This document shows positions 1 to 4,326 of a stretch of DNA of 6,865 bases, in pieces. Every line of letters starts with the position of its first letter. The stretch's first letter is position 1. This stretch comes from Treponema sp. GTDB taxonomy: Bacteria; Spirochaetota; Spirochaetia; Treponematales; Breznakiellaceae. The notes below the pieces were generated by a model that saw only the letters and a program-made list of their open reading frames with translations, was not told the DNA's origin and did no database searches. Both the position numbers and the translations under genes were made by a program. The stretch lies in contig JAITHQ010000254.1 in NCBI GenBank assembly GCA_031279925.1, positions 1 to 6,865 on the forward strand. Reading direction: 5' to 3'.

Positions 1-189
1 GATGCCCCGTTTGGGAAAATCGGCGGGCAGCATCCGCCATTGGCAGCCGCTTTTTATCAGGTACAGTATCGCGCAAAAAATATCATATAAGTCTTTTTCT
101 CTCGGCTTCGTTGTTTTCTTCGCCTTTTCTAAGTCTCCCCGAATAATCTCAAATGCTTCACGGCTTATATCACTCGGATAGTTGTGCAT
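1..189 (-). CDS. IS5-family transposase, N-terminal 63 residues (partial)
   Basis: The gene encodes a DDE transposase that would catalyse cut-and-paste movement of the surrounding insertion sequence. Translating leftwards from ATG at 189 gives an open frame to the window edge. It begins [20 protein letters not shown] and continues through a K/R-rich stretch (KKTTKPREK), a hydrophobic helix ([16 protein letters not shown]) and the motif [15 protein letters not shown]. This is the typical N-terminal domain of IS5-group transposases (DUF4096-like), in which the CQWRxLP block is highly conserved. The catalytic DDE residues lie beyond the edge. The start is fixed by a strong GGAGGG Shine-Dalgarno sequence. 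No frameshift or stop appears in the visible part, so the copy may be intact. I am confident of the family but cannot judge activity. Confidence 0.82.
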   Translation of the reverse strand, partial: MHNYPSDISREAFEIIRGDLEKAKKTTKPREKDLYDIFCAILYLIKSGCQWRMLPADFPKRGI

Positions 190-194
190 TTTCT

Positions 195-216
195 CCCTCC
201 CACAGAGATTATTATC
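195..216 (-). promoter_or_regulatory. Transposase Shine-Dalgarno site and weak -10-like hexamer
   Basis: Read on the minus strand, GGAGGG occupies 200-195 and CCTCC on the plus strand ends six bases before the ATG at 189, an ideal ribosome binding site. A GATAAT hexamer at 216-211 could be a -10 element. The matching -35 (TTCAAA near the IS end) would be only about 15 bp away, so the promoter part is weak. The Shine-Dalgarno part is solid and decides the transposase start. Confidence 0.6.
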
Positions 217-435
217 TGCTTCTTAAAAGATTTTGAACAGGCTCTAAGAGAATGTCTACTAATAAATGCTTTTCCCACATTCTATCAGGGGTCCGGGATA
301 ATTGAGAGACTAGTTCGTATACCCATTAATTGTTCCCCGCTATCCCTTCCCTAGCGTCCCTTTTCATTCTTTCTTGAGCCTTTTTTTAACGCAATTACCC
401 TGATCGGATACACTTAAGTTATTGACACTGGTTTA

Positions 436-527
436 ATACTCCGCCCTGAAGGGCGAGATATGTTGTTTTGATAAGGTATATGACTCAAGGTCCATACCCT
501 TTATAAAAGCCCTGAAGGGCGGGGTAT
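436..527. repeat. 92-bp miniature inverted-repeat element with hairpin ends
   Basis: The two ends are inverted copies of each other. ATACTCCGCCCT at 436-447 matches the reverse complement of AGGGCGGGGTAT at 516-527 at 11 of 12 positions. Each end also folds on itself as a small hairpin with a GCCC-TGAA-GGGC core (442-455 and 509-520). Ends that are themselves imperfect palindromes are typical of IS200/IS605-type and related palindrome-associated miniature elements, which are moved by a transposase elsewhere in the genome. No coding capacity is present. That it is mobile is inference from the end structure only. Confidence 0.45.
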
Positions 528-535
528 GGACCCTT
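487..535 (-). terminator. Nested stem-loop, possible terminator of the tautomerase gene
   Basis: Downstream of the tautomerase stop, the minus-strand transcript can form an 11-bp outer stem, pairing GGTCCATACCC (complement at 522-532) with GGGTATGGACC (complement at 489-499). Inside it is a small GCCC-TTCA-GGGC hairpin (520-509) followed directly by TTTTAT. The inner hairpin with its T-run looks like a weak rho-independent terminator; the outer stem is stronger but has no T-run. Part of this structure belongs to the miniature element ending at 527, which may thus have supplied a terminator. Confidence 0.38.
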
Positions 536-562
536 CGCATAACAATCAATTTTTTCACGGTA

Positions 563-904
563 TTAGTGCCATTCCCCGTCATAGCCCCAGTTTTCAAACT
601 CGCGTATGGTGAGGTATTGCCGTTCTACCGGAATATTGAACTCATGGGCGATATAGGCGCAGATTTCATGGGTAAAACGTTTTTTGGCTTCATCTGATGT
701 TTTGGTATAGACCCGCAGATCGATGTAGACGCAGGGAATCTCCTTACCGCCTATGTACATTGCGCCGCTGTCCTCTATTCGCACGATCAGGTCAGGCTCG
801 GTTTTGCCGGGGATGATGGTGATAAGGCGGCCCAACTCTGTTTTGAGGTTTGCTTTCTGGGCAGCTTCAAGTTTTTGGCCAATATTAACTGAAATGTAGG
901 GCAT
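563..904 (-). CDS. MIF-family tautomerase-like protein
   Basis: This 113-residue protein is a member of the tautomerase/macrophage migration inhibitory factor (MIF) fold, small trimeric enzymes that use an N-terminal proline as general base for keto-enol tautomerisation. It begins Met-Pro, so removal of Met would expose the catalytic Pro. Lys34 (in PGKTEP) sits where MIF has its active-site lysine. The GGKEIPC stretch at 52-58 matches the MIF segment GG...PC, though the second Cys of the human CXXC is absent (C58-V-Y-I). The C-terminal part, with NIPVERQYLTIREFENWGYDG at about 90-110, corresponds to the conserved strand and Asn/Trp-containing tail. The length is normal for MIF and longer than 4-oxalocrotonate tautomerases. 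There is no signal peptide. It stands alone, with its own AAGGAG Shine-Dalgarno. The physiological substrate cannot be told from sequence. Family call is confident; enzymatic activity is inferred. Confidence 0.85.
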   Translation of the reverse strand: MPYISVNIGQKLEAAQKANLKTELGRLITIIPGKTEPDLIVRIEDSGAMYIGGKEIPCVYIDLRVYTKTSDEAKKRFTHEICAYIAHEFNIPVERQYLTIREFENWGYDGEWH

Positions 905-1228
905 CAGATACTCCTTTAGAGAATTCTACCTTACATTTTTGAAATATTCCAGCCTTACGCTCAGATTTTTATTTGAGACATCACGGCGTGCGCGGTTTTT
1001 TGCCTGGGGCTGCTATATTTACTTTTCAAAGCTCAATATCAATTTTAATGCAAAGAAACGTAGAGTTACGCCGCAGAGGATCACTAGTAATATTTGGCTA
1101 ACCTTTGCGATCTTTGCATAAATCTTTACGCTCTTTGAGTTAAAATTCTGCAGGTGATGTACAAAAGCAAGCCTTTCTAAAGGCCCGCCTGATTCGGTAC
1201 CCTAACCGGCAGTTGTTCCCTTCTTTCC
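905..1228. other. Gene-free, relic-rich region upstream of the tautomerase
   Basis: No convincing gene was found. The 60-codon plus-strand frame at 939-1121 lacks a ribosome binding site and recognisable motifs. The stretch 1047-1140 is built of short CAAAGA/CTTTGCG words, with an inverted pair TGCAAAGA at 1049-1056 and TCTTTGCA at 1111-1118. A GCCTTT-CT-AAAGGC palindrome sits at 1171-1184. Downstream parts of the IS1 relic may extend into 1150-1228 (a minus-strand frame there reads KVGKEGNN), but the similarity is too worn to assert. Confidence 0.4.
911..928 (-). promoter_or_regulatory. Tautomerase ribosome binding site and candidate -10
   Basis: The minus strand reads AAGGAG at 916-911, six bases before the ATG at 904, a textbook Shine-Dalgarno site that fixes the start. 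A TAGAAT hexamer at 928-923 matches five of six positions of the -10 consensus. The best 17-bp-spaced -35 (TGGAAT) is poor, so the promoter is tentative. If it is used, the leader would be about 12 nucleotides. Confidence 0.55.
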
Positions 1229-1493
1229 CTACCTTGCACTCCTTCCCTGCGTCAAGACCTTTTCACGCTGATTTCCCGAACCGCGCTTGTGTCTCTGACA
1301 CCGGTTCCCCGAACCAACCTGATTTGTATCAAAGGGACTATCCGCAGGAGGGGCCTTTGAAAGTCCGTTGTTGATCCGCGATAAACTGCCGTCTGCATTG
1401 TTTACCCAAGTGGTTTTGAATCTCCTTGCGTTTTCTCCGGTTGCGGACTATGCTATGGCATTGAAGACATGTGGGATCTATGGTGATTCGCAT
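1229..1493 (-). pseudogene. IS1-family InsA-type transposase relic (frameshifted)
   Basis: This is a decayed copy of the small zinc-ribbon plus helix-turn-helix protein (InsA type) of IS1-family insertion sequences, which binds the element ends. From ATG at 1493 the frame reads MRITIDPTCLQCHSIVRNRR, then NHLGKQCRRQFIADQQRTFK, and stops at TAG 1340-1338. Shifting frame gives PLIQIRLVRGTGVRDTSAVR and EISVK (1335-1252), the LxRGxGxRD helix-turn-helix block of IS1-like proteins. A second shift restores KVLTQG before a stop at 1231-1229. Two frameshifts, a premature stop and loss of one zinc ligand (Gly30 where the second C-x2-C knuckle needs Cys, with Cys33 kept) show it is dead. No Shine-Dalgarno site is visible. 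InsB is not recognisable downstream. Confidence 0.68.
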
Positions 1494-1545
1494 TATTAAT
1501 TAGTAACTCTTTGTGTTCTCTCTGCCCTCTTTTTTCCCATCATAT

Positions 1546-1887
1546 CTATGATACTTTGTAGATCAGTTCCCGCAAGTTGTCTAAAACTTTTTCCGCATGA
1601 ATTTTATGTCGGAGTACATCAATCGTATAACTCAAAGACGGGAACGTATAACAAACGCCCGTACCGCTGTGATAACCCTTTGCCATTGCTTTCCCGTTAC
1701 GATTCTCTTTGTTTCCAAACTTATACTGCTTGTACGCTTTGCCTTTACTGATACATCGTATGAAGGGGTTTATACACGCTCCTTCCCTTTTCCCCGTCTG
1801 CGGTGGCATATAAGGGGCTGGACCCGGTTTCAAAGTAGTTTTTTCCTCCGCGCTGGGCGCCCTTTCAAAGACCGATCCGTATCCCAA
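1546..1887 (-). pseudogene. Possible remnant of an IS5/IS1182-like transposase
   Basis: A 113-codon open frame has no good Shine-Dalgarno site. Its only family-like stretch is at about residues 42-60, FIRCISKGKAYKQYKFGNK, which resembles the ...ECISKGKA.K.YEFG.K segment found after the first catalytic region of many IS5/IS1182-type transposases. The residues that should follow (a V/I-rich strand, then a DGHTL-like motif) are missing. The C-terminal part (YTIDVLRHKIHAEKVLDNLR) is hydrophilic and helical but unrecognised. The first 40 residues have no visible domain. It abuts the IS1 relic and the poly-C tract. I read it as a mosaic of transposon debris; it could be a chance frame. Confidence 0.33.
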
Positions 1888-2022
1888 AAATGGCTCATCA
1901 CCGAAGAAATGTTTAAATGGTATTTGAAAACCATAGAGGGAACACCCTGTTCATGCAAGCAAAGTCCGCGCCAGCTTTATCGAGACAAGCACGCCGGAGG
2001 TGTGTTTGCCGATACCTGGATA

Positions 2023-2037
2023 CCCCCCCCCCCCCCC
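2023..2037. repeat. Homopolymeric C15 (G15 on minus strand)
   Basis: Fifteen consecutive C residues are counted directly in the sequence. Such tracts are prone to slipped-strand length change. On the minus strand it falls early in short frames starting at ATG within 2060-2050, so different G counts would join that start to three different short tails. None of the tails is a recognised protein. It is also a place where sequencing or assembly commonly miscounts. Confidence 0.9.
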
Positions 2038-2047
2038 ATCACCTGAG

Positions 2048-2070
2048 CGTATCATAAAAACCACCGCAAA
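2048..2070. repeat. Dispersed repeat copy 1 (CGTATCATAAAA..CCACCGCAAA)
   Basis: The block CGTATCATAAAA followed by CCACCGCAAA recurs with one or two base indels at about 6834-6857. The two copies have the same orientation and otherwise different flanks. Function is unknown. It may be a mobile-element border or an intergenic repeat of this genome. Confidence 0.5.
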
Positions 2071-2237
2071 AATAGTACGATATTACAGGGACGCTGCAGT
2101 GGACTGTTTTCGCTGTAGTTTTCGTGGCATAGCCTCAAATGACATCCGCTTTTTTTGAAGTACGTTACGGAAAGCCCTTTACCGAGACCGGCGCAAAATT
2201 TCTTGCCGGACAGGTGCAACCAATTATCAAGATCGCC

Positions 2238-3938
2238 CTACCGTTCCAGTTTTCTATATACATAACGATGGGGGCTGTCCGCCGCCGAGCCAAGTTTTTC
2301 CCGCCGCCATTGGGCATATTCAGACCAGTTGCCGTCATACCACACCACTTCGCCGTCCTCAAACGCCAGAATGTGGGTAACGATCCGGTCAAGGAACCAG
2401 CGGTCGTGGCTTATTACCAGGCTTACCCCGGCGAAACTGTCCAGGGCCTCTTCCAGCGCCCGCAGGGTGTTAACGTCAAGATCGTTGGTGGGCTCGTCCA
2501 ATAGCAGCACATTGGCCCCTTCCTTGAGCATTATCGCCAGGTTCAGCCGGTTCCGCTCACCGCCGGAAAGTACGCCCACCTTCTTTTGTTGATCCCCGCC
2601 TGAAAAATTGTACCAGGCGCAATAGGCCCGCGAGTTTACTTCCCGCGCCCCCTGACCGGAACCAAGTTTTATAAGGTCAAGGCCGCCAGAAAGCTGCTCC
2701 CAAACCGTTTTGTCATTATCAAGACTGGAGCGCATCTGATCGGCGCAGCCCAGCTTAACACTGTCGCCCAGGCGCAGTTCGCCTGCATCGGGCTTTTCCT
2801 CGCCGGTTATCAATTTAAAAAGCGTGGTTTTGCCCGCGCCATTCGGCCCGATGATGCCGACACATGCGCCGGGAGGTACGGTAAAGTTGAGGTTTTCGAA
2901 AAGAAGTTTTTCGCCAAACGATTTGGAGAGTTCCTGCGCCTCGATAACCAGCTTGCCTAGATGCGGCCCTGCGGGAATGGAGATCTTGCTGTTCTGCGCC
3001 GCCCCGTGGGAACGTTCACGCTCGTCATCCTGATACAGTTTTTCGTACTGGGTAATACGGGCCTTGCTCTTGGCGTGGCGGCCTTTGGGACTCATGCGTA
3101 TCCACTCAAGTTCACGCTGTAAAGTTTTGCGGCGATCGCTTTCACCTTTTTCTTCCTGGGCCATGCGCCGCTCTTTTTGTTCCAGCCAGCCGGAATAGTT
3201 TCCCTTCCAGGGAATACCCTCGCCGCGATCAAGCTCCAGAATCCAGCCGGCTACATTGTCCAGAAAATAGCGGTCGTGGGTAACGGCGATAACAGTGCCC
3301 GCATATTCCCGCAAATACCGCTCAAGCCAGGCTACAGTTTCCGCATCCAGGTGATTGGTTGGCTCGTCCAGGAGAAGTATGTCCGGCTTTTTCAGCAGCA
3401 GGCGGCACAGGGCTACCCGCCGCCGCTCACCGCCCGATAGGTGATCCACCGCCTCAGCGCCAGGCGGGCAGCGCAGGGCTTCCATTGCCAGCTCCAGACG
3501 GCTGTCCAGATTCCAGCCGTCCGCAGCCTCAATTTTTTCCTGCAATTCCGCCTGCTTCGCGCCAAGTTTATCATAATCCGCGTCAGGTTCGCCAAAGGCT
3601 TCGCTTACCCGGTCAAATTCGGCAAGCAGTTCCACCAGTTCTTGTGCCCCTTCGGACACAATTTCCTTGACAGTTTTTCCTGGCTCAAGGCGCGGCTCCT
3701 GCTCAAGATAACCAATGGTGTAGCCGGGACTTACCAAAGTTTCCCCGGAAAATTCCGTGTCCGTCCCCGCAAGGATTTTAAGAAGGCTCGACTTCCCCGA
3801 ACCGTTAAGGCCAATCACGCCAATCTTGGCCCCATAAAAATAGGAAAGGCTAATATCTTTGAGTACCTGTTTGGCGCCGTGTTTTTTGGAAACACGGTAC
3901 ATGGAATAAATTATTTTCTTTTCGTCAACCGTAGACAT
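2238..3938 (-). CDS. ettA: EttA, energy-dependent translational throttle ABC-F ATPase
   Basis: This 566-residue soluble protein (E. coli EttA has 555) has two ABC domains. ABC-F factors of this type bind the ribosomal E site and gate the first elongation steps according to the ATP/ADP ratio. Domain 1 has Walker A GLNGSGKSS (43-51), signature LSGGE (167-171), Walker B ILLLDEPTNHLD (187-198, catalytic Glu192) and switch His221. An arm insert lies at about 93-142. The P-site-tRNA-interaction linker at about 243-322 includes LEWIRMSPKGRHAKSKAR. Domain 2 has GPNGAGKTT (364-372), LSGGERNRL, VLLLDEPTNDLD (Glu482) and His511. The EttA hallmarks GWILELDRGEGIPWKGNYS and FLDRIVTHILAF distinguish it from Uup and drug-resistance ABC-F proteins. 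I chose ATG 3938 because MSTVDEKKIIYSMYRVSKKH aligns with the family start; the frame extends to GTG 4025 without homology. It has no Shine-Dalgarno site but a promoter abutting the ATG. It lies downstream of lepA on the same strand. Confidence 0.95.
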   Translation of the reverse strand: MSTVDEKKIIYSMYRVSKKHGAKQVLKDISLSYFYGAKIGVIGLNGSGKSSLLKILAGTDTEFSGETLVSPGYTIGYLEQEPRLEPGKTVKEIVSEGAQELVELLAEFDRVSEAFGEPDADYDKLGAKQAELQEKIEAADGWNLDSRLELAMEALRCPPGAEAVDHLSGGERRRVALCRLLLKKPDILLLDEPTNHLDAETVAWLERYLREYAGTVIAVTHDRYFLDNVAGWILELDRGEGIPWKGNYSGWLEQKERRMAQEEKGESDRRKTLQRELEWIRMSPKGRHAKSKARITQYEKLYQDDERERSHGAAQNSKISIPAGPHLGKLVIEAQELSKSFGEKLLFENLNFTVPPGACVGIIGPNGAGKTTLFKLITGEEKPDAGELRLGDSVKLGCADQMRSSLDNDKTVWEQLSGGLDLIKLGSGQGAREVNSRAYCAWYNFSGGDQQKKVGVLSGGERNRLNLAIMLKEGANVLLLDEPTNDLDVNTLRALEEALDSFAGVSLVISHDRWFLDRIVTHILAFEDGEVVWYDGNWSEYAQWRREKLGSAADSPHRYVYRKLER

Positions 3939-3973
3939 GAGCCGAGTATAGCATAAGGCCGCGTCTCTTTCCA
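3939..3973 (-). promoter_or_regulatory. ettA promoter, predicted leaderless start
   Basis: On the minus strand TATACT (3950-3945) matches five of six positions of the sigma70 -10 box, and TGGAAA (3973-3968) matches four of six of the -35 with a 17-bp spacer. Only six bases (CGGCTC) separate the -10 from the ATG at 3938, so the usual +1 position is the A of the ATG itself. The upstream 25 bases contain no Shine-Dalgarno-like purine run. The placement also argues against the longer GTG start, whose codons would overlap the promoter. Confidence 0.5.
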
Positions 3974-4326
3974 CAGCCCAGCGGCAAATTTCTTGTTTTT
4001 GGGTTGCTTTTTTTGAGGCGCACACGCTTGCCGTATGCAGTCAGATACTCCGGCAAGGCCGGGGGCTTGAATTCTTGCGCCGCTCAAAGCGTCTCCCGCT
4101 GTTTGCTCGTTTGTTCCTGTTTTAACAGGTTTTCTTTCTTTGGCTTCTGGTTCCCTACACTATTATGTATTGCTTCGGCTTCCAAACTTATTCTATTGAT
4201 GATCCCCGCTCTCTCCTTCACTTTTTTTTCGCTTTGATTTAATTTCTATCGCCTAACGGCGTCACGAAAAATCACGCTGAACCTTATCCGCCGCTCACCG
4301 CCCGCAGCCCCTGCGGTATACCGGCG
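3974..4326. other. Gap between lepA and ettA
   Basis: The stretch carries the possible short ORF at 4084-4221 and several small inverted repeats. CTTGCCG (4027-4033) pairs with CGGCAAG (4051-4057). CCTGT-TTTA-ACAGG (4116-4129) is followed on the plus strand by a T-rich run, terminator-like but with no plus-strand gene in front. CCGCAG-CCC-CTGCGG (4302-4316) and the perfect palindrome CGGTATACCG (4314-4323) lie just past the lepA stop. None forms a convincing minus-strand terminator for lepA because no T-run follows. Confidence 0.45.
4084..4221 (-). CDS. Possible 45-residue hydrophilic protein, unrecognised
   Basis: From GTG at 4221 the minus strand encodes 45 residues (VKERAGIINRISLEAEAIHN at the start, ending TSKQRETL), rich in Lys, Glu and Gln and likely helical. 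No signal peptide, membrane segment or family motif is seen. The frame can be extended a few codons upstream (KLNQSEKK) to a TAG but has no ATG and no Shine-Dalgarno site. It sits between lepA and ettA on their strand, so a small co-transcribed protein is conceivable. The amino-acid composition looks more protein-like than most shadow frames here, but an eroded fragment or a chance frame is just as possible. Confidence 0.22.
   Translation of the reverse strand: MKERAGIINRISLEAEAIHNSVGNQKPKKENLLKQEQTSKQRETL

Larger units (their letters stand above)
1..244 (-). mobile_element. IS5-family insertion sequence, 5' end (partial, runs off window)
   Basis: This is the leading end of an insertion sequence transcribed leftwards. 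It contains the start of a transposase of IS5 type (1-189) and, outside it, a terminal-repeat-like sequence read on the minus strand as GAGCCTGTTCAAAATCT from 244 inwards, a style of end seen in the IS5 superfamily. The bases CTAA at 244-247 fit the CTAR/TA target preference of the IS427-like subgroup, so the outer boundary is probably between 243 and 245. The other end and second target copy lie outside the window, so neither inverted repeat pairing nor duplication can be confirmed. The family call is strong; the exact boundary is inferred. Confidence 0.72.
245..562. other. Gene-free region between IS end and tautomerase stop
   Basis: I see no credible coding frame here. About 245-420 is AT-rich and pyrimidine-rich on the plus strand. 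Between roughly 345 and 390 it shares short blocks with the IS1 relic near 1200-1275. On the minus strand TGAAAAGG, GACGC, AGGGAAGG and GGGAACAA occur in the same order in both, so it may be another eroded copy of the same sequence. From 436 to 527 lies the palindrome-bounded miniature element described separately. A TTGACA at 422-427 has no suitably spaced -10. Confidence 0.5.
1888..2237. other. Gene-free region downstream of ettA
   Basis: Frames here are open on both strands for short stretches, but none shows a ribosome binding site or family motif. It holds a 15-base C run (2023-2037) and one copy of a dispersed repeat (2048-2070). A hairpin lies just past the ettA stop, pairing CCGGC (2188-2192) with GCCGG (2205-2209) with extra CAA/TTG pairing inside. 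That hairpin lacks a T-run on the minus strand, so it is a poor terminator candidate. Confidence 0.45.

Noticed and set aside
422..450. TTGACA at 422-427 as a plus-strand promoter
   Set aside because: The correctly spaced -10 position is the GC-rich hairpin and not AT-rich; TTTAAT is only five bases away.
939..1121. 60-codon plus-strand frame
   Set aside because: It is low-complexity, made partly of repeated CAAAG/CTTTG words, and lacks a ribosome binding site.
1597..2046. 149-codon plus-strand frame ending in the poly-C tract
   Set aside because: It has no ribosome binding site, its proline tail is just the C15 run, and no domain is recognisable; it overlaps minus-strand transposase debris.
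2139..3956. Several plus-strand open frames of 69-171 codons opposite ettA
   Set aside because: They mirror the coding constraint of ettA, have no ribosome binding sites and no family motifs.
3939..4025. N-terminal extension of EttA to GTG at 4025
   Set aside because: The 29 extra residues have no homology to EttA starts, no Shine-Dalgarno site precedes them, and they overlap the promoter adjoining ATG 3938.
4116..4140. CCTGT-TTTA-ACAGG plus T-rich run as a plus-strand terminator
   Set aside because: There is no plus-strand gene upstream, and the stem is only five or six pairs.
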